Assembly (NCBI RefSeq): GCF_900104155.1
Contig: NZ_FMYB01000013.1
Location: 1 to 64,000 of the forward strand
Direction: 5' to 3'
Length of the DNA stretch: 64,000 bases
DNA from: Butyrivibrio sp. INlla16
GTDB lineage: Bacteria > Bacillota > Clostridia > Lachnospirales > Lachnospiraceae
Part shown: positions 8,490-19,000 of the stretch, in pieces
How positions within the stretch are numbered: position 1 is the first letter of the stretch
Layout: every line of letters starts with the position of its first letter
Translations under genes and position numbers: made by a program
The notes under the pieces: model-generated
Databases searched by the model: none
Told to the model about the DNA's origin: nothing
The model's input: only the letters and a program-made list of their open reading frames with translations

Positions 8490-9383
8490 TCAGTTATCAA
8501 ATGATACATCAAACAAACCACTAGTAATATCTGCTTTAATGTACTTTTCTTTATTATTGTCTGTTCTGAATTTGCGCTCTGTTATAGTGCCGCCAACCTT
8601 GATAGTTCCGGAAGTTGCATCTATATTAAAGTCGTAATCGTCTTTATTTCCGGCGATGCCAAGCTTCATATCACCTGAAGTAGACTGAAGATCAGCTTTG
8701 TTCACCTTGAATTTCTCAAAGACCATAAGACCGCTTGTCATATCGGCACTGAGTTCATCTGTTTCACAATCTGTAAGGTGCATATCTCCCGAGGTGAGTT
8801 CGAGGCTAAGTTTTTCAGTGATGACTTTATCGAGATTGATGTCACCTGAAGATGCGGATACCCTAAGATCTTCGGACTTTATGTTATCAAGCTTTACAAC
8901 TCCTGAAGATACTTCAACTTTTCCCTTGATATCAACACTTTCGACAGCTATTGTACCGGAAGAAGCCTCGAGTTTGGTATCGATTATTCCGGCATTATCG
9001 GGAACAGTAATCTTGTAATACTGCTCACCATCTCTGTCAAAATTGAAGCTGAGAAGTATTCCGTTATGTGAAGGCTGATCAATCTTAAGCTTTTTACCTT
9101 TCTGATCCACCTTGGGAATGTTGTCCTTATAGGCGCAGTACTCAAGCTTATAGGAATCACCTCTTACCAGATATGTATTGATTGATGCTGTATCCACGTC
9201 CACCTCGTCAAATTCGGAAAGCTTTATAGTATCTTTTACCAGTTCTTTATTTGCTCTTGCGCTCGCGCCGTTTGAGCCGATTGCGATAATGGGGCTGGCA
9301 CCAAGAAGGATCCCTGCGCCGAGGATTATCGCACCGAAAGCTACCATCACACCTGCTACCATAAATACAATTCTATTATTCAT
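8490..9383 (-). CDS. DUF4097-family beta-strand repeat membrane protein
   Basis: The 297-residue product has one N-terminal membrane helix (about residues 5-30). Behind it lies a long right-handed beta repeat with recurring phrases such as ASSGTIAVE, VSSGVVKLD, ASSGDINLD and LTSGDMHLT, the hallmark of DUF4097 proteins. Its biochemical role is unknown; in many Firmicutes it sits behind PadR and DUF1700 genes, and a role in envelope-stress sensing has been proposed for such sets. It overlaps the DUF1700 gene by 8 nt and is the last gene of the PadR operon. The C-terminal half probably lies outside the membrane, inferred from topology only. Confidence 0.85.
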   Translation of the reverse strand: MNNRIVFMVAGVMVAFGAIILGAGILLGASPIIAIGSNGASARANKELVKDTIKLSEFDEVDVDTASINTYLVRGDSYKLEYCAYKDNIPKVDQKGKKLKIDQPSHNGILLSFNFDRDGEQYYKITVPDNAGIIDTKLEASSGTIAVESVDIKGKVEVSSGVVKLDNIKSEDLRVSASSGDINLDKVITEKLSLELTSGDMHLTDCETDELSADMTSGLMVFEKFKVNKADLQSTSGDMKLGIAGNKDDYDFNIDATSGTIKVGGTITERKFRTDNNKEKYIKADITSGLFDVSFDN

Positions 9384-9954
9384 ATCGCGTCTCCCTCACT
9401 TTCTTATTTCTAAAAATCGAACGGAAAAATGCTTTAACAAATATAATAAGTGCATAGGTAAGTGCTATTCCAAGACCTGCCATGATCAATCCTGCACCTA
9501 TTGTGAAGAACTTCTGGCCTATTCCGGGAACCATCACGCCCCAGAATATGGAAGCAAAACCTGCTGCTGCAATTGCAACTGCTGTAATTACCAGTGATAA
9601 GAGTATGGCCAGTAATGCTATGCCAAGTGCAAACACAACCGCAACTGCTGCAATTCCAAGGGGCAGTGAGAGAGGGAGAGATATTATGCCAAGTATTGTG
9701 AGCCATAAAACTGTGGCCTTTCCCTTTACTGTCTTTTGCTCCTCGGTGTTCTCTATGTGCTTTTGCGTGCACTGTTCGATAATACTTTTGGCAACTTCCT
9801 TGGGAGTTCCGAGCTTTGCTACAACATCCTCGTCTCCGGTAAGTTCCATGTCGGAAATATATCCATCGTAATACTCGATAGCATCCAGCCTGTCGTCGAC
9901 AGGGATGAGTCTTAATCTGTTATCGAGTTCATTTAAAAATTGTTCCTTGTTCAT
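9376..9954 (-). CDS. DUF1700 (HAAS-type) membrane protein
   Basis: The 192-residue product starts with the characteristic soluble DUF1700/HAAS segment MNKEQFLNELDNRLRLIP followed by YYDGYISDME. Three or four hydrophobic helices lie between about residues 78 and 180, and the C-terminus is basic. HAAS-type proteins are usually encoded with PadR regulators and are thought to sequester or modulate them at the membrane. The gene overlaps padR by 4 nt (ATGA) and the DUF4097 gene by 8 nt, so translation of the three is probably coupled. Confidence 0.87.
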   Translation of the reverse strand: MNKEQFLNELDNRLRLIPVDDRLDAIEYYDGYISDMELTGDEDVVAKLGTPKEVAKSIIEQCTQKHIENTEEQKTVKGKATVLWLTILGIISLPLSLPLGIAAVAVVFALGIALLAILLSLVITAVAIAAAGFASIFWGVMVPGIGQKFFTIGAGLIMAGLGIALTYALIIFVKAFFRSIFRNKKVRETRYE

Positions 9955-10301
9955 TCTGTCATCCCCTCCTCAGAACTCTTGGCGATGTCTGATCCTGTCC
10001 CCTTTATCAGACCGTCGATTTTGTCCTTGTACTCGTTCCATTCGCCTTCATAGAATCCAAGCATCTGCCTGCCTTCATCCGTGATTGCGTAATATCGTCT
10101 GTTTCGCCCCTGAAATGGAGCATCATAGGTTCTTAGGCACCCTGATTTCTGAAGTCTTCTGAGAACCGGATAGAGGGTAGATTCCGAAATATCCACCACC
10201 TGACGCACCTTTTGTGTCAAAGTGTAACCATATGAATCTTCACTTCTAACTATTCCCAGAACGCAGGCATCAAGTAGTGGTGCTGTTAATTGATACGTCA
10301 T
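9951..10301 (-). CDS. PadR-family transcriptional regulator
   Basis: The 116-residue protein carries the PadR winged helix: LLDACVLGIVRSEDSYGYTLTQKV, the recognition-helix region ISESTLYPVLRRLQKSGCL and the wing GRNRRYYAITDEGR. A short C-terminal helical segment, typical of the small PadR-s2 class, mediates dimerisation in relatives. It heads the padR-DUF1700-DUF4097 operon and most likely represses it. An AT-rich imperfect dyad in its promoter region (about 10337-10360) is a candidate binding site. Confidence 0.9.
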   Translation of the reverse strand: MTYQLTAPLLDACVLGIVRSEDSYGYTLTQKVRQVVDISESTLYPVLRRLQKSGCLRTYDAPFQGRNRRYYAITDEGRQMLGFYEGEWNEYKDKIDGLIKGTGSDIAKSSEEGMTE

Positions 10302-10336
10302 GCTTGTCGCTCCTTTCTATTTTTTTTGATTATACA

Positions 10337-10360
10337 ATATTATATAGCGTATAGTATTAT
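10337..10360. promoter_or_regulatory. Candidate PadR operator dyad
   Basis: The stretch contains the imperfect palindrome ATATTATATA-GC-GTATAGTATT about 40 bp upstream of padR. It overlaps the likely promoter on the minus strand and resembles the ATAC/GTAT-type dyads bound by small PadR proteins. This is inference from position and shape only. Confidence 0.4.
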
Positions 10361-10417
10361 AAAAGTCAACACATTATATAAAAAATAATAATATAACAGG
10401 AATAAGGATGAACTGTT

Positions 10418-10446
10418 TTGGGAATGAAAATAATATGTTATTATAT
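10418..10446 (+). promoter_or_regulatory. Predicted sigma-A promoter of the PPDK-like gene
   Basis: TTGGGA (10418-10423) and TTATAT (10441-10446) are separated by 17 bp. The predicted start of transcription (about 10453) lies right at the foot of the hairpin at 10455-10488. Confidence 0.5.
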
Positions 10447-10454
10447 TGATAAGA

Positions 10455-10493
10455 GGCAAAGACGCTTACATCAGTGGCGTTCTTTGCCTTTTT
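10455..10493 (+). terminator. Leader hairpin with T-tract (putative attenuator)
   Basis: GGCAAAGACGC pairs with GCGTTCTTTGCC around an 11-nt loop and is followed by TTTTTGTTTT. It therefore looks like a complete intrinsic terminator placed about 40 nt before the start codon of the next gene. No coding gene ends upstream on this strand, so it would act on the leader of the PPDK-like gene. Confidence 0.7.
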
Positions 10494-10529
10494 GTTTTAC
10501 ATAGTGTTTTCTCGCATGGAGGGCTTCGT

Positions 10530-13097
10530 ATGGCAGCATTTGACAGAATATTGTCCGGGATTCCGGAGATGGATAAGGCACTTGATAACATAAGACTTGG
10601 AGACAACGTGGTTTTCAGAGTTTCAGAACTCTCGGAGTTTAAGCTTTTCGTGGATCCATATATTGAGCAGGCAAAAAAGGATAATCGAAACATTATCTAT
10701 TTTAGGTTTGCATCCCATGAGCCTTTAGTGGAGGAATGCCCGGAGGTCAAAACTATCCATATTCCGCTGTCGCATCGCTTTGAGACCTTCACTGTGGAGA
10801 TACATAACATTATAGATAAAGAAGGTAAAGATGCCTTCTATGTGTTTGACTGTCTTTCAGAACTGCAGATTGCCTGGGCGACCGACCTTATGATGGGTAA
10901 TTTTTTTAGAGTTACCTGCCCGTTTCTATTCATTCTTGATACAGTGGCCTTTTTCCCGATTATAAGAGGTAAACACTCCTATCATGCAGTTAATAAGATT
11001 CTCAATACTACTCAGCTTTTCCTAGATGTTTATTCTGATACCAGAAATGTTTACGTGAGGGCGGAGAAGGTCTGGAACCGCGACTCAGAGACAATGTTCC
11101 TTCCGCATATTTATAAAAAGGAGGATGGGACCTTCAGACCTATTCTGGATGGTGTCCAGTCAAGCCGGTTTTACCAGGTGCTTGATAATTTCCAGAGGCC
11201 CGGTGAAGATCAGTACATCGATTTCTGGGACAGATTTTTCAACATGGCCAAAATGCAGTTCGACAACCATATGGACATCGAGGAATCCTGCAACATGATG
11301 TGCAATATCATGATGACCCGCGATGAGAAGATGAGGCAGATGGTGAAAAAGCACTTTAGGCCGGAGGACTATTTCAACGTTCGAAGTCACATGATAGGAA
11401 CCGGACTTATCGGAGGAAAAGCCTGTGGAATGCTGCTTTCAAGAGCAATCATAAGGAATATGGCTCCCGAAATTAACGAGGTATTGGAGCCCCATGATTC
11501 ATTTTTTATAGGTTCTGATATCTATTACACCTACATCGTCGACAATGAATTCTGGGATATCCGCGTCAGACAGAGAACGGAAGAAGAGTACTTCTCCCTT
11601 GCGGAGGAATTTGCGGATAAACTTAAAATGGGAGTTTTTTCTGAGGATCTCAGAACTCAGTTCGGACATATTCTGGAGTATTACGGACAGGATCCGTTTA
11701 TCGTAAGATCCAGCAGCATCCTTGAGGACGGCTTTGGCAATGCTTTTGCGGGAAAATATGAATCGGTATTCTGTGCCAACAGGGGTACTCTTGAGGAACG
11801 CCTGACGGAATTCGAGAATGCCATTAGGACTGTATATGCGAGCTCCATGAGTCTGTCAGCTCTTGATTACAGAAAAAGAAGAGGGCTTGATAAGAGAGAT
11901 GAGCAGATGGCTTTGCTTGTTCAGAGAGTTTCAGGCTCCTATTATGGACAGTACTACATGCCCTGTGCGGCAGGAGTTGGCTATTCCTACAGTCCATACA
12001 AGTTCCTCTCGGGCATTGATCCTAAGGCCGGTATGCTGAGACTTGTCATGGGACTTGGTACCTCAGCTGTCGACAGAACCATGGGGTCCTATCCGCGCCT
12101 CGTTAGCCTTGATATGCCTGAAGCAACTTCATCTGTTACGATAGCGGAGAAGCACCAGTTTTCACAAAGGGCGGTCGAAGCAGTGGATGTGGGCGAGCAT
12201 GCACTTAAGAGGCTTGAACTTCGCGAAATCGAGAGCAAGCTCCCGATGTATCTCATAAACACTCTCTTAGAGCACGACTTCGAGGTGGAGGATTCTCTAA
12301 AGGAGCGCGGAATCTACCGTGATGTGAGATTCATTTCCTGTAGGGGGCTTGTGAAAAAAGAACAGCTGATGACTCAGATGCAGCAGCTGATGCAGGTTAT
12401 CCAGAAGGAATACGAGCACGCGGTGGACATCGAATTTACAATGAACCTCTCAGAGAATGGAGAATATTCGATAAACCTTTTGCAGTGCAGACCGCTGCAG
12501 ATATTCAAGGATACAGCAGCAGTCGAGATCCCTGAGAATATTCCGAAGGAGAAGATCATCCTCGAGAGCGTCGGAGCTTCGATGGGACTTTCCAGAAGCG
12601 TTCAAATTGACCTTATCGTCTACGTGGACCCTAAGGCTTATTACAACATGCCCTACGCAGAGAAGTCCGGCATTGCGAACCTCATCGGGAAAGTCAACTG
12701 GACTTACAGAGAACAAGGCAGGCGCATGCTCCTCATCGTGCCCGGTCGAATCGGAACCTCCTCACCCGAGCTTGGCGTACCCACAACCTTCGCCGATATC
12801 AGTGAGTTTGAGGCTGTTTGCGAAGTTGAGGAAAAAGAAGTGGGCTACAATCCCGAGCTCTCCTACGGAAGCCACATCTTCCAGGATCTCGTCGAGGCTG
12901 ACATCCTCTACACCGCTGTTTTTGCGAATGAAAAGACTCTTGCTTTCGCTCCGGATAAGCTCTCCGCATATAAAGATATCTCCTCTGATTTTATAAGTGA
13001 TGAGAAAAATAAAGACATAGCCAGAGTCTACGATCTTAAAGGCAGCGAACTTACTCTGTACTACGACCTTGAGAACAACAAATTGCTATTGGTATAG
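10530..13097 (+). CDS. PEP/pyruvate-binding (PPDK_N) domain protein
   Basis: The 855-residue product has an N-terminal RecA/KaiC-like segment (about residues 1-200, starting MAAFDRILSGIPEMDKAL). A PPDK_N ATP-grasp-like domain follows (about 280-680), with the landmarks FIVRSSSILEDGFGNAFAGKYESV and the YRKRRG region typical of pyruvate, phosphate dikinase and PEP synthase. The mobile phosphohistidine domain and the PEP-binding barrel of those enzymes are not visible, so a full dikinase reaction is unlikely. Its true role is unknown. The start at 10530 is chosen because GGAGGG lies 7 nt upstream; an in-frame extension to 10446 would run through the terminator-like hairpin. The gene is monocistronic. 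Confidence 0.8.
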   Translation: MAAFDRILSGIPEMDKALDNIRLGDNVVFRVSELSEFKLFVDPYIEQAKKDNRNIIYFRFASHEPLVEECPEVKTIHIPLSHRFETFTVEIHNIIDKEGKDAFYVFDCLSELQIAWATDLMMGNFFRVTCPFLFILDTVAFFPIIRGKHSYHAVNKILNTTQLFLDVYSDTRNVYVRAEKVWNRDSETMFLPHIYKKEDGTFRPILDGVQSSRFYQVLDNFQRPGEDQYIDFWDRFFNMAKMQFDNHMDIEESCNMMCNIMMTRDEKMRQMVKKHFRPEDYFNVRSHMIGTGLIGGKACGMLLSRAIIRNMAPEINEVLEPHDSFFIGSDIYYTYIVDNEFWDIRVRQRTEEEYFSLAEEFADKLKMGVFSEDLRTQFGHILEYYGQDPFIVRSSSILEDGFGNAFAGKYESVFCANRGTLEERLTEFENAIRTVYASSMSLSALDYRKRRGLDKRDEQMALLVQRVSGSYYGQYYMPCAAGVGYSYSPYKFLSGIDPKAGMLRLVMGLGTSAVDRTMGSYPRLVSLDMPEATSSVTIAEKHQFSQRAVEAVDVGEHALKRLELREIESKLPMYLINTLLEHDFEVEDSLKERGIYRDVRFISCRGLVKKEQLMTQMQQLMQVIQKEYEHAVDIEFTMNLSENGEYSINLLQCRPLQIFKDTAAVEIPENIPKEKIILESVGASMGLSRSVQIDLIVYVDPKAYYNMPYAEKSGIANLIGKVNWTYREQGRRMLLIVPGRIGTSSPELGVPTTFADISEFEAVCEVEEKEVGYNPELSYGSHIFQDLVEADILYTAVFANEKTLAFAPDKLSAYKDISSDFISDEKNKDIARVYDLKGSELTLYYDLENNKLLLV

Positions 13098-13185
13098 GAT
13101 AGTAAATAAAAATTTCATCCCCCGGTAAATAATTTGAACTTTTATTACGATATATAAGTATAGAACAAATTATGAGGGGGATCAC

Positions 13186-14553
13186 ATGTACAAGCACAGA
13201 ATTACTTCACACATTTTATCAGTATGCTTTTCCTGCATGCTTGTTATTACTGCACTTTTCTCATCAAATATCACCGTTAGGGCCGACTCAGCGCCTACAT
13301 CCTACAACCTCTGGATCGGCAGTACCCAGATCACAAGCGCCAATATGGCCTATATAAAATGCGGAACAGGAAGTGTTTCATTTGATCCTTCCACCAATAC
13401 TCTTACCTTTAATAATGCAACGGCAATAAGCGGCACTTACAATGGGAAAATTGCTTCAAACTGCATGGTTTACACAGAAATCCCTCTTAAAATTCGCGGC
13501 AACGCAAAACTGCTGGCCCCCAATATCACAACTATGATAATCGGATCCTACATGGCTGCGCTCGACATACAAGGTAATTTTGATTTTAGCGGAGGAAAGA
13601 ACGGCTTCTTCTCCACAGACAAAATTACTATTAGCGGTGGTAATACTTCTATTACAATAAAAAATGCTGACAAAGCGATATCAGGAAGAGGAGGAGTTCT
13701 GGTAGATGGCGGAACATTGGAATTCACCTCGGTCAATCAGGGAATCTATACGGATACAGGAGCGCTTGAACTTCTTAGCGGAAAAATAAGCATCAGTGCG
13801 AAAGAATCCGCGGTTCTTGCCTATGATAACAATGACATAAATATAGCTAGTGACCTTATATTTGAAACACCCAAAAACTTTACAATAAAAAACATAAAAG
13901 TCGGCGATAGCAGCTATAACGTGATTGCAGACGAAGCAGGGAACATTGCCAAAGAACTTCGCGCTGCATCAGCACAGCCTACTACCTATGGAGAATCGCC
14001 TGCTCCGGAGCCTGAACCTGAAACAAAACCGGAAGATAATACGAGTAAAACAGGATTGCAGCCCGTAGAGGAAGTAAAGAAAGTTGAAGAACCTGCACCG
14101 GAAGGAAAGCAGGAAGGGACAGTTTTTACTGCCACGGAAAAAGCGGCTGAGTTTGTAGTTACTTCCTCTGCACAGGAAAATCCTACGGTTGATTATAAAT
14201 GTACTATTAATAAGAAAGCAAAAAGGATAACCATTCCCGAGACGGTTACTGTAGACGGAATTACATATAACGTTACGGGTATTGCAACCAAGGCATTTAT
14301 CGGATGCAAGAACCTTAAGACTGTAACTATAGGGAACAACGTAATTAACATCAGAGCAAATGCATTTAAAGGTGCAAAGAACCTTAATACCATAAATGTC
14401 AAATCTACAAAATTGACCAAAGACTCTGTTGCTTCAAAAGCTTTTAAGGGCACACCGAAAAATGTGACAGTAAAGGTTCCGAAGAAACTGAAGAAGACCT
14501 ATGAAAAGCTTTTCATAAAGAAGGGCTTGGCAAAAAACGCTAAGATCAGGTGA
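13186..14553 (+). CDS. Secreted carbohydrate-binding-like / LRR_5 protein
   Basis: The 455-residue product has a signal peptide (to about residue 34, ending VRA). A beta-helix-like domain (about 38-250) with repeated GG-x-(I/L) turns follows, resembling the secreted polysaccharide-binding family seen in cellulolytic clostridia. Then comes a Pro/Glu-rich linker (about 265-320), and a C-terminal BspA/LRR_5 segment (about 335-455) with ATKAFIGCKNLKTVTIGNNV and a lysine-rich end (VPKKLKKTYEKLFIKKGL). The same style of LRR plus lysine-rich tail closes the giant protein at 16049-21994, which suggests a shared surface-retention module. The start is supported by GAGGGGG before ATG 13186. Its last codons overlap the MFS gene. 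Confidence 0.75.
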   Translation: MYKHRITSHILSVCFSCMLVITALFSSNITVRADSAPTSYNLWIGSTQITSANMAYIKCGTGSVSFDPSTNTLTFNNATAISGTYNGKIASNCMVYTEIPLKIRGNAKLLAPNITTMIIGSYMAALDIQGNFDFSGGKNGFFSTDKITISGGNTSITIKNADKAISGRGGVLVDGGTLEFTSVNQGIYTDTGALELLSGKISISAKESAVLAYDNNDINIASDLIFETPKNFTIKNIKVGDSSYNVIADEAGNIAKELRAASAQPTTYGESPAPEPEPETKPEDNTSKTGLQPVEEVKKVEEPAPEGKQEGTVFTATEKAAEFVVTSSAQENPTVDYKCTINKKAKRITIPETVTVDGITYNVTGIATKAFIGCKNLKTVTIGNNVINIRANAFKGAKNLNTINVKSTKLTKDSVASKAFKGTPKNVTVKVPKKLKKTYEKLFIKKGLAKNAKIR

Positions 14554-15728
14554 TCTCTATGGATGATTCAAAAAGAAGCCATGACTTTTTATGGATAGTG
14601 TTATTTCTTATTGTATTCATCAACGGCTTTGAAGCAGGCGGATATCAGGCAAGTCTGTGGAACATCGGGAAAAACTACGACTTGTCGGTTACATCCATGG
14701 GCCTGTTTGCTTCTGTTGAGCTTTTTGCGACAATGCTTGCACCGTTGATTCTCGGAGGATGGGCAGACCGAACCGGAAAAGCGAAGTGCATTACAATTCT
14801 CTTAGCTCTTCAGATCACGGCAGCAACTTTGATATTCTTTACGGATGCGGAGAAATTCTTCATCGGAGGGGTGTTCTTCCTGGGACTTACCACCAGTGCG
14901 CTTCAATTCATTTCCATCGCAGCCCTGATTGATGCATATCCTATAAGCGGAAGTAAGAAGATAGGCTACATCACATCCATGTATGCCTTCGGTGCACTTA
15001 CGTCGCCGCTTATCGTTAATTATTATCTTGGAAAAGGCCTAAGCTGGCGTACACTTTTCGCGCTTCTTGCAATAGGAAGCATCGTATCTCTGATTGGCCT
15101 GTTTAAAACTAAGAACACCGCGACTGAAACATTGGCAGCAGGAGATTCTACGCAAAGTAATAACTCTACCGGTGAGTTTATCATCGGCGGAATTCTGCTT
15201 TTGTGCACAATTATGTGTATCTATGTCGGCTTTGAAAACGGCTTTGCCTTCTTTGTAGATACACTGTTTACCGATGTATTAAAATCAGGAATCGGGAAGT
15301 ACGCTCTGTCACTTTTCTGGGCTGTTATGATTCCTTCGAGAGTTATCGTCGGCCACTTCTCGAAGTATGCGCGGCAAATTCTCCTTACTGCCACTGCTGC
15401 AATTCCGATTATCACAATAATCCTCACTAATTCCGAAAACAGCATGCTTGTACTTTTACTTTGCATACCGCTTGGCTTTGCGAGCGGGGCAATCTATCCC
15501 TGCGTACTTAATATAATGAAAACTATGGCAGGGAAGAAGACAGCAACAGCAACCGGAATGATCACCACCGCTACAGGTATTGGCGGAGTAGTATTTACAG
15601 CCCTCACCGGAAAATTCGGGGATCTTTTTGGACTTCGCAAAGCAATCATGTGTCTTGCGGGCTTCTTTATAATATCTTTTTTGTCAGCATATTTCGCAGG
15701 GAAAATTCATAATAAGAATAATATGTAA
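14550..15728 (+). CDS. Major facilitator superfamily transporter
   Basis: The 392-residue product is an MFS carrier with about 12 hydrophobic helices. The loop between helices 2 and 3 carries GGWADRTGKAK, a form of MFS motif A. The N-terminal half includes GFEAGGYQASLWNIGKNYDLS. The substrate cannot be told from sequence; sugar or drug export are possible. The GTG at 14550 overlaps the previous stop codon by 4 nt, so the carrier is translationally coupled to the secreted LRR protein; ATG 14559 is an alternative start with an equally weak ribosome binding site. The pairing of a secreted binding protein and a carrier suggests a shared substrate, but this is inference. Confidence 0.8.
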   Translation: MISMDDSKRSHDFLWIVLFLIVFINGFEAGGYQASLWNIGKNYDLSVTSMGLFASVELFATMLAPLILGGWADRTGKAKCITILLALQITAATLIFFTDAEKFFIGGVFFLGLTTSALQFISIAALIDAYPISGSKKIGYITSMYAFGALTSPLIVNYYLGKGLSWRTLFALLAIGSIVSLIGLFKTKNTATETLAAGDSTQSNNSTGEFIIGGILLLCTIMCIYVGFENGFAFFVDTLFTDVLKSGIGKYALSLFWAVMIPSRVIVGHFSKYARQILLTATAAIPIITIILTNSENSMLVLLLCIPLGFASGAIYPCVLNIMKTMAGKKTATATGMITTATGIGGVVFTALTGKFGDLFGLRKAIMCLAGFFIISFLSAYFAGKIHNKNNM

Positions 15729-16048
15729 TTCTCATAAGCATTTCTATATGTAAATTTTTTGTAAACAATTTTTTTCTTGCCCTTTAAAATGCCGGTTCAA
15801 TTATGCCGGTTTCCGCGCTATTTCTGCGCTAACAGAATTCATTTAACAAAAAAGCTCGATAATAAAAGAGGAAACTCATAAAATTCATGTATACTTGAAC
15901 ATATATGCAAAAAGCGCATGATTTTATTTTTGTATGTCTTAATAATTGTATAAAGTGATGAAATTACTAAAAATGCTTGCTATAATCATAGAAACATATT
16001 ATATTGTAATCGTTTCGTGTAATTGTGATTGTGTTATGGAGAAGAAAA
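15729..16048. other. Intergenic region before the giant surface protein
   Basis: No gene or clear terminator is seen in the first 200 bp. A short direct repeat GCCGGTT occurs at about 15791 and 15806, followed by GCGCTATTTCTGCGC. The second half contains the promoter at 15958-15986 and a leader of about 55 nt. Confidence 0.5.
15958..15986 (+). promoter_or_regulatory. Extended -10 promoter of the giant surface protein
   Basis: ATGAAA (15958-15963) lies 17 bp before TATAAT (15981-15986), and the -10 is preceded by TGC, forming the extended motif TGCTATAAT. A perfect -10 with TG extension predicts strong constitutive transcription. Confidence 0.65.
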
Positions 16049-19000
16049 ATGTTGAAGAGGTTTAGCAAAGTAATTTCATTCATGCTCGCTATCGCGCTTA
16101 TGGTAGGAGCGTTCAATGTAAATTCCATCAGTGCTGAGGCAGCAACAATTCAGGGCTATGCAAAAATTAACCTTGTATGGTCCGGAGAAGCTGATCAGGC
16201 CGGTGAGACCAAGACATACAATAATAAAAGGAATGTTTGGTACAGATGGAACAGTAGTGATCAACAGAATGCTAGTTCTGTAAACTTTACTACACAGTAT
16301 AAAGAGTATATTTTCGATCTTCAGGACTGGTATTATGGCTATGATGTTTACCAGATTAAAATTAAGCTTAATAGTCAGACTAAACCAATCGGTATTGTAA
16401 TGCATGATGATAATACTCTTGGTGATGGAACTAATGATACTCATAAGAATAAGGAAAATCTGTATGATCAGAAAATGGATGAAAACGGCGAGATCGTTAT
16501 TTATCCTGACTTTTCAGGTAAGTTCAGATATATTGGTTTTGTATCGCAGCAAGCAAATACAAAAATTAGTATTGATTCAGTTTCTATAGTAAAGAGGGCT
16601 GTTGGTAACCAGGCATCAACATATTCAGGAACAACAAATAAGAGCACTTACTCTGTACAAAATGGAAAATTGGTGTTCAAAAACATGTATCCGTATGCGG
16701 ATAGTAAGTATTGGGGATACAAGAACGAAATAAGTGACGGATGCATATATTTTGGAAGAGATTATCAGGAATCCTATTTTAAACTTTATGATGATATTGA
16801 TATAAGTAAGCTTGTAAATATCAATGTGAAATTTTACAGCTGGGACGCTGACTTAAAAACGCTTGCATTTATATTATATGATGAAAACTTCAATATAATA
16901 TGGTGCAGATACAATATAACAGGAACCGGGGATTTTGGTGCTGACCCTAAAGCAGGAAAAGCAAGATATTTTGGCGTGATGTCAAATATCGGTGATTATG
17001 AGAAAAATTATTACTATACTACTAAAAAGGTAGCTATCAGTGATGTGGATTTTGTATTTGCAGATAAGGTGAATCCGCTTGTTGATCCTACCGATGCAAT
17101 CAATGAAGCAAAAGAAGCATACGATGCTGCATATACAGCATATTTTAGTGCCGCAACTGCTACAACAAATGTTAATAACAGTCCTTCAGTAGAGACCATA
17201 AAAGCTGCCAAGGAAGCGGCAAAGACTGCTGAAAAAGCTGCTAACAGAGCTAATGAAGCAGCCAAGGCAATAAATAAAATATTAAAAAAGATATCTGATT
17301 CAAAACAAAAGACCGAGGCTAGTACATGGGCTTCTTATGCAAGTTATATTGCAGCTTATGCAGAAAACGCAGCTCTGGCAGCAAAGTCTGCTGCGGCATC
17401 TGCTCAGAAGAAGCTAGATGAAGCAGCAAATAAAGCAGCAATTGCAGCAAATGATGCAGCAACAAAAGCACAAAATGCGGCAAGTGTAGCTGATAGAGCA
17501 GCGGCTTCTGCTAATGCTGCTGCAACAATAGATACTATAAATGCGGCAGAAGAAGCAGCAAAAAATGCAAAATCAGCCGCAACTGCTGCAAAAACAGCAG
17601 CAACAAATGCGACAAATGCAGCAGATAATGCAACAGTTGGAAGCGATGCTAAGCTGGCAGCAGGTAATGCGGCAGCAGCAGCTACTACAGCATATAATAT
17701 TGCTACTACAGCTGCGGATAACGCTGAGACTGCAGCTAAAAATGCAAAGAAGAAACTTACTGATGCGGCTGAGACAGCAACAATAGCAGCAACAAATGCT
17801 GCAGATGAAGCAAATACAGCAGCACAGAAAGCAAGAGATGCAGCTGCAGCAGCTAATGCAGAGTCCATGAAGGATGTTCCTTCTATAGAAGAGCTTGAAA
17901 AAGTAGCTAAGAATGCTGAAGATGCAGCAGAGGCAGCAATTAACAAAGCAAAAGCAGCAACAGATGCGGCTAAAGCGGCAACTGATGCAGCAAATACAAC
18001 AGATTCTACAGTAAATAAGAATGCAACAGATGCAGCAACAGATGCAGTGAAAGCAGCGATGGCAGCTACAGTTTCTGCGGACGCAGCAAAGGCAGCAGTT
18101 GATGCAGCAAGAGCTGTAAAGGTGGCTAAGGAAGTAACTGACGCAGCTAATGCAGTAGGAGATAATCCTTCACCGGATGATGTAGCTGCAGCCAGCGCGG
18201 CAGTAAAGAAAGCCGAGGATGCAATTAAATCTGCAGAAGCAGCAAGAACCGCAGCAGATCAGGCAATAACTGATGCAACCGATGAAGACAGCAGGAAGGC
18301 AGCAGAAGACGCAAAAGCTGCAGCAGATAATGCTGTAACAAAAGCTACAGATGCTAAGGCTGCAGCAGAAGAAGCTGTAACAGTAGGCCAGCAGAAGCTT
18401 GATGATACAGCAAAGGCTGAAGCTCAAAAAGCAGAAGCTGCAACAAAGGCAGCAGACGAGGCAGAAGCAGCAGCAGAAAAAGCTAATAAGGCAGCAAAGG
18501 AAGCTGAGAATAAGGCGGCTGATGCCAAAAAAGATCCTACAGTAGAAAAGATTAAAGCAGCAGAGGATGCCAAGAAGGCCGCAGAGGATGCTAAGAGCGA
18601 AGCAGAGACAGCTAAAAAGGCCGCAGAGGATGCAGCCAAAGCTATAGCTGATGAGAATAATGCTTCAAGAAAAGATGCTGAAAATGCAGCCGGTTTGGCT
18701 GGTAAAGCAATGGATACTGTAGATACAGCACTTGGCGAAGCAGATAAAGACATAGCGGAAGCTAAGAGTGCTCTTGATAAAGCAGCAATGGACCAGGCTG
18801 ATCAGGCAAAGAAAGCAGCTGATGCAGTTAAAGGTCAGGCAGATGAAGCAAGAGACGAAGCGATTGAAGCAAAGAAGGCAGTTGAAAAAACTGCTTCAGA
18901 AGGCAATATCAGTACAGCTAAATCAGTAGCAGATGCAACTGATGCAACTGCTGATATAACAGCTAAAACTGCAACTTCCGTGTCTAATATAGCTGACAGC

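Noticed and set aside
10446-10529. Longer start of the PPDK-like protein
   Set aside because: The extension would be encoded across the terminator-like hairpin and has no ribosome binding site, whereas GGAGGG precedes ATG 10530.
17404-18753. Long alanine/serine-rich minus-strand frames in the giant gene
   Set aside because: They mirror the GCA/GCT codon repeats of the real gene and recur in pieces on both strands.
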